The notes: generated from the sequence alone by a model not told the origin. DNA of 38,828 nucleotides from Streptomyces sp. SID3343 (GCF_009865215.1 NZ_WWJX01000216.1:1-38828), one strand, 5' to 3'. Positions 23,322 to 32,695 are shown, counted from the first letter of the stretch. Numbers and translations are program-made.

Positions 23322-23981
23322 ATGAGCAGGCGCGGTGGCGTCCTCGAATTCGCGATCCTCGGCCTGTTGCACGACTCCCCCATGCACGGCTACGAGTTGC
23401 GCAAGCGGCTCAACACCGTGCTCGGCTCGTTCCGTGCCATCGCCTACGGCACTCTCTACCCGTGCCTCAAATCCCTGCTGGAGCGGGGCTGGCTCGCGGA
23501 AGAGGTGCCCCCGGCACCGGCACTCGCCGGCAGCAAGCGATCACGCATCGTGTATCAGCTGACGGCACAGGGCAAGGAGCACTTCCAAGAACTGCTGTCC
23601 GAGTCCGGGCCCTCGGCCTGGGAGGACGAGAACTTCGGCGTGCACTTCGCCTTCTTCGGTCGAACCGACCACGAGGTGCGCATGCGTATCCTCGAAGGTC
23701 GGCGCAGCCGGCTCGAGGAACGCCTCGACCGGGTGCGCGGGTCGCTGACCCGGACACGGGAGAAGCTCGACGGTTACACCCTCGAGTTGCAGCGACACGG
23801 CTTGGAGTCGGTCGAGCGCGAGGTGCGCTGGCTGAACGAGCTCATCACCGCCGAACGGCACGCCGGAGCGAATCCGGAAGCCGTCGGCGCCGAAATCCCG
23901 GTCGATCCCGCCACGGGCGGCCTCGATTTTCGGACCCCCACCCAGGACGTGGCCTCGGACCCGTCCGCATCCAACAACTGA
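23322..23981 (+). CDS. PadR family transcriptional regulator
   Basis: A 219-residue PadR-subfamily 1 regulator. The winged-helix domain covers residues 1-85: GGVLEFAILGLLHDSPMHGYEL, then AYGTLYPCLKSLLERGW and the wing RSRIVYQLTAQGKEHF. Residues 120-185 form an Arg/Glu-rich coiled-coil dimerisation region (RRSRLEERLDRVRGSL...EVRWLNEL), and a variable acidic tail follows. Its own leader holds a perfect ATGTATCG/CGATACAT operator. It precedes ino1 by 48 bp, so repressor and inositol synthase are probably cotranscribed and the regulator may link inositol (mycothiol, phosphatidylinositol) supply to a signal. ATG 23322 has GGAGGAG. Confidence 0.93.
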   Translation: MSRRGGVLEFAILGLLHDSPMHGYELRKRLNTVLGSFRAIAYGTLYPCLKSLLERGWLAEEVPPAPALAGSKRSRIVYQLTAQGKEHFQELLSESGPSAWEDENFGVHFAFFGRTDHEVRMRILEGRRSRLEERLDRVRGSLTRTREKLDGYTLELQRHGLESVEREVRWLNELITAERHAGANPEAVGAEIPVDPATGGLDFRTPTQDVASDPSASNN

Positions 23982-24029
23982 GGTCGTCGGTTCATGACGG
24001 CCTCGTCGAGATCACAGGGAGCAACCGGA

Positions 24030-25109
24030 ATGGGTTCGGTTCGCGTAGCCATCGTCGGTGTGGGCAACTGCGCCGCTTCGCTGGTGCAGGGCGTCGAGTA
24101 CTACAAGGACGCCGACCCGAACAGCCGCGTCCCCGGCCTGATGCACGTGCAGTTCGGCGAGTATCACGTTCGTGACGTCGAGTTCGTGGCTGCCTTCGAT
24201 GTGGACGCCAAGAAGGTCGGTTTCGACCTCTCGGACGCCATCGGTGCCAGTGAGAACAACACGATCAAGATCTGCGACGTGCCGCCGTCGGGTGTCACGG
24301 TCCAGCGCGGTCACACCCTGGACGGTCTCGGCAAGTACTACCGCGAGACCATCGAGGAGTCGACCGAGTCCCCCGTCGACGTCGTGAAGGTCCTCAAGGA
24401 CCAGGCCGTCGACGTCCTCGTCTGCTACCTCCCGGTGGGCTCCGAGGACGCGGCGAAGTTCTACGCCCAGTGCGCCATCGACGCCAAGGTCGCGTTCGTC
24501 AACGCTCTTCCGGTCTTCATCGCCGGTACCAAGGAGTGGGCGGACAAGTTCACCGAGGCGGGCGTGCCGATCGTCGGCGACGACATCAAGTCGCAGGTCG
24601 GCGCCACCATCACGCACCGCGTGATGGCGAAGCTCTTCGAAGACCGCGGTGTGCTCCTGGAGCGCACCATGCAGCTGAACGTCGGCGGCAACATGGACTT
24701 CAAGAACATGCTCGAGCGCGAGCGCCTGGAGTCGAAGAAGATCTCCAAGACGCAGTCCGTCACCTCGCAGGTCGACCGTGACCTCGGCGCGGACAACGTG
24801 CACATCGGTCCGTCGGACTTCGTCGCCTGGCTCGACGACCGCAAGTGGGCCTACGTGCGCCTGGAGGGTCGCGCCTTCGGTGACGTCCCGCTGAACCTGG
24901 AGTACAAGCTCGAGGTCTGGGACTCGCCGAACTCGGCCGGTGTCATCATCGACGCCGTGCGTGCCGCGAAGATCGCCAAGGACCGCGGCATCGGTGGCCC
25001 GATCCTGTCGGCGTCCTCGTACTTCATGAAGTCGCCGCCGGTGCAGTACTTCGACGACGAGGCGCGCAACTCGGTCGAGGCCTTCATCAAGGGCGAGATC
25101 GACAGCTGA
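24030..25109 (+). CDS. ino1: Inositol-3-phosphate synthase
   Basis: A 359-residue NAD-dependent enzyme that turns glucose 6-phosphate into inositol 3-phosphate, the source of phosphatidylinositol and of mycothiol in actinobacteria. The N-terminal Rossmann motif is [18 protein letters not shown]. Conserved segments are [52 protein letters not shown] and [18 protein letters not shown] near the C-terminus, with the tetramer/active-site lysine-rich stretch. Codon use is strongly optimised (TTC, AAG, GGT/GGC), as in a highly expressed gene. ATG 24030 starts the family's usual [10 protein letters not shown] with AGGGAG upstream; an ATG at 23994 would add 12 non-conserved residues. Confidence 0.96.
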   Translation: MGSVRVAIVGVGNCAASLVQGVEYYKDADPNSRVPGLMHVQFGEYHVRDVEFVAAFDVDAKKVGFDLSDAIGASENNTIKICDVPPSGVTVQRGHTLDGLGKYYRETIEESTESPVDVVKVLKDQAVDVLVCYLPVGSEDAAKFYAQCAIDAKVAFVNALPVFIAGTKEWADKFTEAGVPIVGDDIKSQVGATITHRVMAKLFEDRGVLLERTMQLNVGGNMDFKNMLERERLESKKISKTQSVTSQVDRDLGADNVHIGPSDFVAWLDDRKWAYVRLEGRAFGDVPLNLEYKLEVWDSPNSAGVIIDAVRAAKIAKDRGIGGPILSASSYFMKSPPVQYFDDEARNSVEAFIKGEIDS

Positions 25110-25156
25110 TCGACGCAACGTAGTCGTGGTCACGCGGGTCGGTGGCCAGGCTCGAT

Positions 25157-25192
25157 CGAATGTCCGGCTCCCTTTCGGGGGCCGGACGTTCG
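25157..25192 (+). terminator. Terminator after ino1
   Basis: Sixteen-base arms 25157-25172 and 25177-25192 pair fully when two G-U pairs are allowed, with a TTTC loop, followed by GCGTTTCGG. It is 47 bp beyond the ino1 stop. Confidence 0.88.
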
Positions 25193-25283
25193 GCGTTTCG
25201 GGGCTGTGCGTTTCGGGGCCGGGATCGGGCGTACGCGGGCTCGGTTTCCGGTGCCCGGCGCAGGGCCGGCTACGGTTGGCGGC

Positions 25284-26603
25284 GTGGCCCTCATCCGTGA
25301 TCTGCGCTCGCTGCTCAAGCTGCGCGACTTCCGCCGGTTGTTCGCCACCCGACTGACCTCGCAGTTGTCCGACGGGGCCTTTCAGGTCGCCATCGCCGGG
25401 CAGGCGTTCTTCTCACCGGAGAAGCAGACCTCCGCGCCCTCGATCGCGGCCGCGTTCGCGGTACTCCTGTTGCCCTACTCGCTGGTCGGCCCGTTCACGG
25501 GTGTGCTGCTCGACCGTTGGCGGCGGCGCCAGGTGCTCGTGCGGTGCAATCTCCTGCGGGCCGTGCTCGTGGCGATCACCGCGGGGCTCGTACTGGTCGG
25601 GGTGCCCGACGCGGTGTTCTACGGCGCGGCGCTCGTGGTGCTGTCGGTGAACCGGTTCGTCCTCGCCGGGCTGTCCGCGTCGTTGCCGCGCGTGGTACCC
25701 GTGGACCGCCTGGTCACGGCGAACTCGGTGTCGCCCACCGCGGGCACCGTCGCGGCGGCCGTGGGCGGCGGGGCGGCGGTGCTCGTGCAGGCGCTCGTGG
25801 CCGAGGGCTCGGGCGCGACCGCGGCGGTGATCCTGGTGTCGGGGCTGTTGTACCTGTTCTCCGCGTCGGTCGCGGCGACCATGCCGGTGGACCTGCTCGG
25901 GCCCGATCCGGACCGGATCCTGCCCGGCGTGGGGGAGGCCCTGCGCTCGGTGGCCCGCGGGCTGCGCGAAGGAGCCGCGCACGTGTGGAAGCGGCGCGCG
26001 CCGGCGCACGCGTTGGCCGCGATCACCGCGATGCGGTTTTGCTACGGCGTGCTGACCGTCATGACGGTGTTGCTGTGCCGCAACACCTTCAACGATCCCT
26101 CGGACACCAGCGGCGGCCTGGCGAGCTTCGGGATCACGGTGAGCGTGTCCGCGCTCGGCTTCTTCGTCGCGGCGGTGGCCACTCCCGCGGTCACCGCGCG
26201 GATCGGCGTGGCGGCCTGGATCGGCACGTGCGCGTTCGCGGGCGCGGTGTGTCAGGCGGCGCTCGGGTTGCCGTTCGAGTTCGCCCCGATGGTGGTCGGC
26301 GCGTTCCTGCTCGGGGTGACGTCGCAGGGCGCCAAGATCGGGGTGGACACGGTCGTGCAGACCACGGTGGACGACGCGTATCGAGGGCGGGTCTTCTCCG
26401 TGTACGACGTCCTGTTCAACGTCGCGTTCGTGGGCGCGGCCGCCGTCGCGGCGCTCGGCCTGCCCGACGACGGGCGCTCGCCGGCGGTCCTGCTGGTGGT
26501 CGCGGCGGTGTACGCGCTCACCGGCGTCCTGTACACACTGGCGTCGCGTCGCCACCCTCCGGTGCCCATTTCCCCGGTGTCGACGGATGCCACACGGTCG
26601 TAA
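25284..26603 (+). CDS. MFS transporter
   Basis: A 439-residue membrane protein with about 12 helices. FRRLFATRLTSQLSDGAFQVAIAG near the start and GPFTGVLLDRWRRRQVLVRCNLLRA (the MFS motif between helices 2 and 3) place it in the major facilitator superfamily, in the group with MFS_3/enterobactin-exporter-like members. GVDTVVQTTVDDAYRGRVFSVYDVLFN is the matching loop in the second half. Substrate unknown. The GTG at 25284 fits the family's start and lies 7 bp after a -10-like TACGGT (25271-25276), so the mRNA may be leaderless; no ribosome binding site is seen. Longer in-frame starts give a non-conserved extension. Confidence 0.9.
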   Translation: MALIRDLRSLLKLRDFRRLFATRLTSQLSDGAFQVAIAGQAFFSPEKQTSAPSIAAAFAVLLLPYSLVGPFTGVLLDRWRRRQVLVRCNLLRAVLVAITAGLVLVGVPDAVFYGAALVVLSVNRFVLAGLSASLPRVVPVDRLVTANSVSPTAGTVAAAVGGGAAVLVQALVAEGSGATAAVILVSGLLYLFSASVAATMPVDLLGPDPDRILPGVGEALRSVARGLREGAAHVWKRRAPAHALAAITAMRFCYGVLTVMTVLLCRNTFNDPSDTSGGLASFGITVSVSALGFFVAAVATPAVTARIGVAAWIGTCAFAGAVCQAALGLPFEFAPMVVGAFLLGVTSQGAKIGVDTVVQTTVDDAYRGRVFSVYDVLFNVAFVGAAAVAALGLPDDGRSPAVLLVVAAVYALTGVLYTLASRRHPPVPISPVSTDATRS

Positions 26604-26737
26604 AGCCCTTTTCGCTGCGATATCCACTCCTTTCGCCGGCCCCTTCAGGCAATTAAATTACCTGCGGGTAGTGCAATGACAAGGCAGAGGTTCTAATCTG
26701 CACATCCAGCGATTTTCGGCACCTCTGGAGCCACTCC

Positions 26738-27238
26738 GTGTCCAACGACGCCGGTTCGGATGAAAACAATCCATCGCCGTACATACCGGCATGGTCCGAG
26801 AACACCCCGCCGCACGGGTATCCCGTACTGCCGGAATCGGCGCCGCCCCGAGCGCCCGTCGTACCCGCGCCGCGACGGATCGAGGGCCGCGCCGCGGCTC
26901 GCCGCGCGGCGGCGGCGGTCGAGCCCAAGCCGCGCGGGCGCGGTCTGTTGGTCGTGGTGCTCGCGGTACTGCTGCTCGGCGGCATCGCCGGTGGTGCGTG
27001 GTGGTACCTGCGCGAGGACGAAAGCCTGGCCGTCCACGAGGGCGACTGCCTGGGCAACAGCACCGACTTCGACCAGGACCCGGTCCCGTGCGAGGACGCC
27101 GACGCCCGGTTCGTCGTGCTCGAACTCGTCCGAGGGACGTCGTTCACCGGCGTGTGCGACTCCGTCCCGGGCAGCACGATCGCGCTGGCGTCGGATCCCG
27201 ACGAGCGCGCCGTTTTGTGTCTGGCCGCCCGGAAGTAA
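26738..27238 (+). CDS. Membrane-anchored protein with extracellular Cys-containing domain (paralogue 1)
   Basis: A 166-residue protein. Residues 1-70 are cytosolic and Pro/Ala/Arg-rich, 71-90 form one membrane helix (GLLVVVLAVLLLGGIAGGAWW), and the outside domain of about 75 residues has four cysteines: GDCLG, VPCEDADARF, GVCDS and VLCLAA. The same spacing of motifs recurs in the next gene (GDC...KCSDSDAAFKV...KC...LLCVTV), so the two are tandem paralogues that probably form two disulfides outside the cell. They recall the LppU/SCO3897-like proteins of actinobacteria. GTG 26738 has GGAG upstream, and a -10-like TAATCT (26694-26699) lies 38 bp before it in an unusually AT-rich spot. Confidence 0.8.
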   Translation: MSNDAGSDENNPSPYIPAWSENTPPHGYPVLPESAPPRAPVVPAPRRIEGRAAARRAAAAVEPKPRGRGLLVVVLAVLLLGGIAGGAWWYLREDESLAVHEGDCLGNSTDFDQDPVPCEDADARFVVLELVRGTSFTGVCDSVPGSTIALASDPDERAVLCLAARK

Positions 27239-27383
27239 GGCTTCCGAAAACGAAACGGATACTTTTGCCCGTTATTCCGCTCACATCCGGTCAGGATAAG
27301 GGGATTCCCCGCTGCGCAATGTCCGGCTCGGCCTTTAGTGTTCGGGACTGTCTCACCAATCCCCTGCAACGGAGATCGTCCCC

Positions 27384-28097
27384 ATGTCCAGTCCCTTCCC
27401 GCCCGGTCCCAACGGCCCGCAGCAGCCCAACCAGGGCTGGAACCAGCAGCCTCAGGGTCAGCCGCAGCAGCCGCAGCAGCCGGGCTGGGGTCAGCAGCCG
27501 CCCCCGCAGGGTCAGCAGCCGGGCGGTTACCCACCCCCCGGCGGCGGCTTCCCGCCCCCTGCCGGTGGTGGCGGCTTCCCGCCGGCCGGTGGCCAACCGG
27601 GTTTCTACGGTGGCCCGCCGCCGCCCCCGCCGCGCAGCAACAAGGTCAAGAAGATCGTGCTGCCGATCGTCGGTGTCGTGGTCTTGGCCGGCATCGGCCT
27701 GGGCGTGAAGGCATTCACGTCCAAGGACGCGGTCGACAAGGCCAAGGTCGGCGACTGCGTCACCGCAGGCAGCGACAAGAAGACCGGCCCGAAGCTCACC
27801 AAATGCTCGGACTCCGACGCCGCGTTCAAGGTCGTCGCCAAGTTCACGGACAGCTCGGACCTGGAGAAGTGCAACACCCCCGACGTCATACGCAAGGGTT
27901 CCATCCTCGGTTTCTACCGCACGGGTTCGGACAAGGGTCTGCTGTGCGTCACGGTCACCGAGCACACGACCCCCGCCTCCTTCAAGGGGATCTCCGGCGC
28001 CAGCTCGTTCACCCCTGAGATGATCGCCATCTATCAAAAGGCTGTCGCCGACGGCGACGTCACCGAGGAAGAACTCAAGAAGCTGGCAGGCGAGTAG
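27384..28097 (+). CDS. Membrane-anchored protein with Gln/Pro/Gly-rich tail and extracellular Cys domain (paralogue 2)
   Basis: A 237-residue protein. Residues 1-88 are low-complexity (repeated QQP, GGGFPPP, PPPPPP), 91-112 form a membrane helix after RSNKVKK, and the exterior domain carries VGDCVTAG, LTKCSDSDAAFKVVAKF, LEKCNTPD and KGLLCVTVT, the same four-cysteine plan as the preceding gene. The tail TEEELKKLAGE is acidic and helical. Such proteins occur beside the cca/NUDIX/murJ region in streptomycetes, but their function is unknown to me. ATG 27384 follows GGAGA. A -10-like TAGTGT lies at 27336-27341, so it has its own promoter. Confidence 0.85.
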   Translation: MSSPFPPGPNGPQQPNQGWNQQPQGQPQQPQQPGWGQQPPPQGQQPGGYPPPGGGFPPPAGGGGFPPAGGQPGFYGGPPPPPPRSNKVKKIVLPIVGVVVLAGIGLGVKAFTSKDAVDKAKVGDCVTAGSDKKTGPKLTKCSDSDAAFKVVAKFTDSSDLEKCNTPDVIRKGSILGFYRTGSDKGLLCVTVTEHTTPASFKGISGASSFTPEMIAIYQKAVADGDVTEEELKKLAGE

Positions 28098-28144
28098 CAA
28101 GTAGTCGGGTGACCCACCACCCCTCGATCCAGGCACACGGACGA

Positions 28145-28189
28145 AAGCGTGAGGCCCGCCGGTAGTCCCACCCGGCGGGCCTCACGCTT
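28145..28189. terminator. Bidirectional terminator, 18-bp perfect stem
   Basis: Arms 28145-28162 and 28172-28189 pair perfectly around a 9-nt loop between the convergent paralogue 2 and cca genes. On the plus strand it begins AAGCGTGAGG and ends CCTCACGCTT, so each strand gets a short T-tail. Confidence 0.93.
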
Positions 28190-28200
28190 GCCGCGTCCGC

Positions 28201-29688
28201 TCACGCCCCCGCGTTCGCCGCCCACCACTCGCGCAACGCCGCGACCGCCGCGTCGTGCTCCATCGGTCCGTGTTCGAGCCGTATCTCCAGCATGTGCCGA
28301 TACGCCTTGCCCACCAGCGGGCCGGGCGGGACGTCGAGCAGTGTCATGATCTCGTTGCCGTCCAGATCGGGGCGGATCGAGTCCAACTCCTCCTGGCCCT
28401 GCAACTGGGCGATCCGCTCCTCCAGGCCGTCGTAGGCCCGAGCGAGCGTAGTCGCCTTGCGCTTGTTGCGCGTCGTGCAGTCGGAGCGGGTCAGCTTGTG
28501 CAGCCGATCAAGCAGCGGGCCCGCGTCGCGCACGTAGCGGCGCACCGCCGAGTCGGTCCACTCGCCCGTGCCGTAGCCGTGAAAGCGCAGGTGCAGCTCG
28601 ACCAGGCGCGTGACGTCGTCGATGACGTCCTTGGGATACTTCAGTGCCTTGAGTCGCTTGCGCGTCATGTGCGCGCCGACCATCTCGTGGTGATGGAAAG
28701 AGACCCGCCCGTCGGCCTCGAAGCGCCGCGTCCGAGGCTTGCCGATGTCGTGCAGGAGCGCCGCCAGACGCAGCACCAGGTCGGGCTCGCCCGGTGCCTC
28801 CAGGGCCATCGCCTGTTCGAGCACGATCAGCGTGTGCTCGTACACGTCCTTGTGCCGGTGGTGCTCGTCCACCTCCAGGCGCAGCGTCGGCAGCTCGGGC
28901 AGCACCCGCTCGGCGAGGCCCGTCTCGACGAGCAGTTCCAGGCCCTTGCGCGGGTGGTCCGACCCGACGAGCTTGTTCAACTCGTCGCGCACCCGCTCAG
29001 CGGAGACGATCTCGATCCGCTCGGCCATGTCCTTCATCGCCGCGACGACCTCGGGCTCGACCTCGAAGTCGAGCTGCGCGGCGAACCGCGCCGCCCGCAT
29101 CATCCGCAACGGGTCGTCGCCGAACGACGCCTGCGGCGTGCCCGGGGTACGCAGCACGTGCGCCGCGAGGTCCTCCAGGCCGCCGTGCGGGTCGACGAAG
29201 GTGATCCCGGGCAGCGCGACCGCCATCGCGTTGACGGTGAAGTCGCGACGGACCAGGTCGTCCTCGATCGAGTCGCCGTAGGAGACCTCCGGCTTGCGCG
29301 ACGTGCGGTCGTAGGCCTCGGAGCGGTAGGTGGTGATCTCGATCTGGTAGTCGGGAGAGTCCGCGACCTGCTTGCGGCATCCGACCGTGCCGAACGCGAT
29401 GCCCACGTCCCACACCGCGTCGGCCCACGGGCGCACGATCGCGAGGACCTGTTCCGGGCGGGCGTCGGTGGTGAAGTCGAGGTCGTTGCCGAGCCGCCCG
29501 AGCAGGGCGTCGCGCACCGAGCCGCCGACCAGCGCGAGGGCGTGACCGGCCGCCTCGAAGCGGCGGGCGAGGTCGTCGGCCACGGGCGCGACGCGCAGGA
29601 GTTCGTCGACGGCGCGGCGTTGTACGGCGCTGAGTTCGCCGAGGATCGGCGGATCGTCCGGGTGGGGTGTGTTCTTCGCGTTCGGCAC
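28201..29688 (-). CDS. cca: CCA tRNA nucleotidyltransferase
   Basis: A 495-residue class II nucleotidyltransferase that adds or repairs the 3' CCA end of tRNAs. The head domain has LVGGSVRDALLGR and the metal-binding N-D-L-D-F, then RRDFTVNAMA; the neck has DPLRMMRAARFAAQL and SAERVRDEL. A C-terminal HD phosphohydrolase domain follows (DVYEHTL, LAALLHDIGKPRTR, GRVSFHHHEMVGA), as is usual in actinobacterial enzymes. Neither start has a ribosome binding site. I chose GTG 29688, lying 9 bp after a -10-like TAACCT (minus, 29698-29703), which suggests a leaderless mRNA; TTG 29697 is in frame but less likely. It is divergent from the NUDIX gene. Confidence 0.95.
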   Translation of the reverse strand: MPNAKNTPHPDDPPILGELSAVQRRAVDELLRVAPVADDLARRFEAAGHALALVGGSVRDALLGRLGNDLDFTTDARPEQVLAIVRPWADAVWDVGIAFGTVGCRKQVADSPDYQIEITTYRSEAYDRTSRKPEVSYGDSIEDDLVRRDFTVNAMAVALPGITFVDPHGGLEDLAAHVLRTPGTPQASFGDDPLRMMRAARFAAQLDFEVEPEVVAAMKDMAERIEIVSAERVRDELNKLVGSDHPRKGLELLVETGLAERVLPELPTLRLEVDEHHRHKDVYEHTLIVLEQAMALEAPGEPDLVLRLAALLHDIGKPRTRRFEADGRVSFHHHEMVGAHMTRKRLKALKYPKDVIDDVTRLVELHLRFHGYGTGEWTDSAVRRYVRDAGPLLDRLHKLTRSDCTTRNKRKATTLARAYDGLEERIAQLQGQEELDSIRPDLDGNEIMTLLDVPPGPLVGKAYRHMLEIRLEHGPMEHDAAVAALREWWAANAGA

Positions 29689-29804
29689 GGGAGACAAGGT
29701 TACGGGTCGATGCCGTACGACTCGCGCGGATTATCTTTCCGCGGTCGGCGCGATGGAGTGATCATGGCGTTCTGGCGTGGCGCATGTCGCACTAAGCTTG
29801 GCGG
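29689..29804. promoter_or_regulatory. Divergent promoters of cca and the NUDIX gene, both leaderless-looking
   Basis: Plus strand: TTCTGG (29770-29775) and TAAGCT (29793-29798) with 17 bp between; the -10 ends 6 bp before the NUDIX ATG. Minus strand: TAACCT (29698-29703) ends 9 bp before the cca GTG. Neither gene has a Shine-Dalgarno. Confidence 0.55.
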
Positions 29805-30266
29805 ATGCCTTCCGAGACCACGCCGCCGCGCCGTCGGTTGCAAGTGGCCGAGGAGACTTCGGCGGGTGGTCTGGTCGTCGATCGGCTCACGCTGCGCGCC
29901 GCGTTGATCGCCCGCCGGGATCGACGCGGACGGCTGCTGTGGTCGCTGCCCAAGGGGCACATCGAGGACGGCGAGGGCCCGGTCGAGGCGGCGCTGCGCG
30001 AGGTCGAGGAGGAGACCGGAATCGTGGGTCGGATCCTGGCTCCGCTGGGCGTGATCGACTACTGGTTCACCGCGCCGGATCGGCGTGTGCACAAAACCGT
30101 TCACCACTACCTCATGGAAGCGGCGGGCGGAGATCTGTCGGACGACGACATCGAGGTCGAAGCGGTGGCTTGGGTTCCGCTCGGGGCGCTTTCCGCGCGG
30201 CTCGCGTATCCCGACGAGCGGCGGTTGGTGACGCTCGCCCCGGAGTTGTGGGCGGACAGCGCGTGA
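29805..30266 (+). CDS. NUDIX hydrolase
   Basis: A 153-residue enzyme of the family that hydrolyses nucleoside diphosphates linked to another moiety. The complete Nudix box reads [23 protein letters not shown], beginning at about residue 51 (split as G-x5-E-x7-R-E-x2-E-E-x-G), and binds the catalytic metal. [12 protein letters not shown] before it and [11 protein letters not shown] after it resemble the diadenosine-polyphosphate/MutT-like group common beside cca in actinobacteria. Exact substrate unknown. ATG 29805 lies 6 bp after the -10 TAAGCT, so translation is probably leaderless. The large DUF6049 gene follows closely. Confidence 0.94.
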   Translation: MPSETTPPRRRLQVAEETSAGGLVVDRLTLRAALIARRDRRGRLLWSLPKGHIEDGEGPVEAALREVEEETGIVGRILAPLGVIDYWFTAPDRRVHKTVHHYLMEAAGGDLSDDDIEVEAVAWVPLGALSARLAYPDERRLVTLAPELWADSA

Positions 30267-30301
30267 GCGGTGGCCGGCCCGATGTCGGGCAAGGAGTCGT
30301 C

Positions 30302-32695
30302 GTGGTCCGCGGCCGTGCGCTTGTGGTGATCCTGCTCCTGACCGCGAGCCTGTTCGCGCTGTCGCCGTGGCTGCCCGCGCCGCCCGCGTCGGCCGCCGAG
30401 GGGTCGGACGTACAGGTGATCGTCGACGACGTGAGTCCCGCTGTCGCGAGGCCGGCCGGCCAGGACGTCAAGCTCACAGGTTCCGTCCTCAACAAGAGCG
30501 CCAAGGCGATCGACCAGGCCGACGTCTCGGTGCGGCTGCGCGATCAGCCGATGATCTTCCGCGACAGCCTGAGCAGCCAGGACGAGAACGCGTCGACCGG
30601 CCAGCCTCAGGGGACGGCCGTCACCGTGCGCAACCTGGCCCCGGGCGCGACCGCGCCGTGGTCCATAACGATCAAGGCCAAGCAGCCCGCCTTCAACCCC
30701 AACAAGGCCGGCGTGTACGCGCTCGCGGTCGAGGCCAGGAGCGGCACCAGGTCGCTCGGGGTGACCCGCACCTTCCTGCCCTGGGTACCCACCCTCGCCA
30801 AGGTCAAGGACGATCTTTCCCCGCTTCAGGTCGCCACGGTCCTGCCGCTGGTGGACCGCCCGCATCGCGACGGTACGACCATCGGCGACAACTCGCAGAC
30901 CCCGGTGTTCCGAGACGACGATCTGGCCCGGTCGTTGGCTCCGGGCGGGCGACTGTACGACCTCGTGAACGCGACCGAGGGCTTCAAGGCCGACTGGGCG
31001 ATCGACCCCGAACTGATCGACGCCGCCCGGGACATGGCCGGCGGTTACCGCGTCGCGCCGCCCGGCAGCCTCGATCCGGACGTGCCGAAGAAGAAGCGCG
31101 ACACCAAGGACGCCAAGCCGGAGGACACCGCCAAGGCGACTCCCAACGAGATCGGGAACACGCTGCCCGGTGGCGGCGGCGCCACCGCCGCGGCCTGGCT
31201 GGACCGGCTCAAGACCCTGCTCGGCGCCCAGCCGGTGATCGGCCTGCCCTACGGCGACACCGACCTCGCACTCGTCGCGCACGGGCTCGCCGGCTCCGGA
31301 AAAATCGACCTCCGCCCCGAACTGACCGAGGCGCGCCGCGAGTCGGCCGAGGTACTGCAACAGACGCTGCCCAACAGCCCCGTGCGCACGGACGTCGCGT
31401 GGCCCGCGGACGGCGCCCTCGACGAGGCGATCATCGCGCTCACCCAGGGCATGGGCACGAACACCGTGCTCACCTCCGGCCGGAGCCTGCCGCCGACCCG
31501 GCAGTTGAACCACACGCCGACCGCCAAAGCGACCCTTCCCGGCACCGACGGGCAGGGCACCGCGCTCGTCACCGACCCGACCATCGACGCGCTGATCCGA
31601 ACCGACACCAGGGCGCCGGGGCAAAAGGCGCTGCTGACCCAGCGGCTGACGGCCGAACTGCTGACGATCTCGCTGGACAACCAGCGGCCCAACCGCGGCC
31701 TGGTGATCGCGCCGCCGCGCACGACGGACGCGTCGCTCGTCGACATCCTCAAGAAGGTGCTGAAGGACTCGAACGACTGGACCAACAGCGCGTCGTTGGC
31801 CGAGGTCGCCGGCGCGCCCGCCACGCCCACCGCGCGCAAGCTCGCCGAGTATCCCCACGAGGTGCGCGCGAGCGAGCCGTCCGGGCGGTTTTTGACGGAC
31901 ACCCGCAACCTGTCCGAATCGACGCACACGTTCGCCGCGATCCTGACCATTCCCGAGCGAGTGACCGGCCCGTTCGATCCCGCCGTGCTGCGCCTGCTGT
32001 CCACGCAGTGGCGCGGCGACCCGCAGGCCGCCGAGCGCTATCGACTCGGCGTCACCCGCAGTCTGCGCGAACTCCAGTCCCTGGTGTACGTGGTCCGCAA
32101 GACCGGGGTCACCCTGTCCGGCGACGCGGGCAACATCCCGATCACCGTGGTCAACGGCCTCCAGCAACCGATCAACATCACGATCGAGTTGACCTCACAC
32201 CAGCCCAACCGGCTCAAGCTGGGCCAACCGATGGTCACGACCGTGCCGGCCGGCCGCACCCAGATGTTCAAGACCTCCGCGGAATCGGCCGCGAACGGCA
32301 AGGTCCTGGTGGACATCAAGCTGCTTGCCCCGGACGGTCGTCAGTTCAAGGCACCCGAGTCGTTCTTCGTCAACACGACCACGATCGACGGCCTCACCCG
32401 GTGGATCATCGGCGTGCTCGCCTTCCTGCTCGCGGTGTTCTCGGTGCGCGCGTTCCTGCGCAGGCGCCGCGAGGCCGCTCTTGCCGCGGACGGGGACGGC
32501 GAGGACGGTGAGGTCCGCGACGACGCGCCGTGGACCCCCGACGCGGACGACTCCACCGCAGATCCGCTGAAACCGTCGTCCACCCGGTCTCCGGAGCCAC
32601 CCATGCCGACCCGCGCCGGCGGGAACGGACCGCCGGATCCGGCCGACCCGCGAGGACACACGCCATCGGGATCCACGACCGACCGCCCCGAATGA
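30302..32695 (+). CDS. DUF6049 family membrane-anchored extracellular protein
   Basis: A 797-residue protein with a signal peptide (ALVVILLLTASLFALSPWLPAPPASA, cut after about residue 32), a large extracellular region, one membrane helix (about 700-721, WIIGVLAFLLAVFSVRAFL) and a charged cytosolic tail. The exterior starts with an Ig-like repeat (VQVIVDDVSPAVARPAGQDVKLTGSVLNKS) and ends in another beta-rich domain (NIPITVVNGLQQPINITIELTS). It matches the uncharacterised family always found between NUDIX and murJ in actinobacteria, so an envelope role with MurJ is likely but unproven. GTG 30302 has AAGGAG at 5 bp; an in-frame GTG at 30263 overlaps the NUDIX stop (GTGA) and is the alternative. 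Confidence 0.88.
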   Translation: MVRGRALVVILLLTASLFALSPWLPAPPASAAEGSDVQVIVDDVSPAVARPAGQDVKLTGSVLNKSAKAIDQADVSVRLRDQPMIFRDSLSSQDENASTGQPQGTAVTVRNLAPGATAPWSITIKAKQPAFNPNKAGVYALAVEARSGTRSLGVTRTFLPWVPTLAKVKDDLSPLQVATVLPLVDRPHRDGTTIGDNSQTPVFRDDDLARSLAPGGRLYDLVNATEGFKADWAIDPELIDAARDMAGGYRVAPPGSLDPDVPKKKRDTKDAKPEDTAKATPNEIGNTLPGGGGATAAAWLDRLKTLLGAQPVIGLPYGDTDLALVAHGLAGSGKIDLRPELTEARRESAEVLQQTLPNSPVRTDVAWPADGALDEAIIALTQGMGTNTVLTSGRSLPPTRQLNHTPTAKATLPGTDGQGTALVTDPTIDALIRTDTRAPGQKALLTQRLTAELLTISLDNQRPNRGLVIAPPRTTDASLVDILKKVLKDSNDWTNSASLAEVAGAPATPTARKLAEYPHEVRASEPSGRFLTDTRNLSESTHTFAAILTIPERVTGPFDPAVLRLLSTQWRGDPQAAERYRLGVTRSLRELQSLVYVVRKTGVTLSGDAGNIPITVVNGLQQPINITIELTSHQPNRLKLGQPMVTTVPAGRTQMFKTSAESAANGKVLVDIKLLAPDGRQFKAPESFFVNTTTIDGLTRWIIGVLAFLLAVFSVRAFLRRRREAALAADGDGEDGEVRDDAPWTPDADDSTADPLKPSSTRSPEPPMPTRAGGNGPPDPADPRGHTPSGSTTDRPE

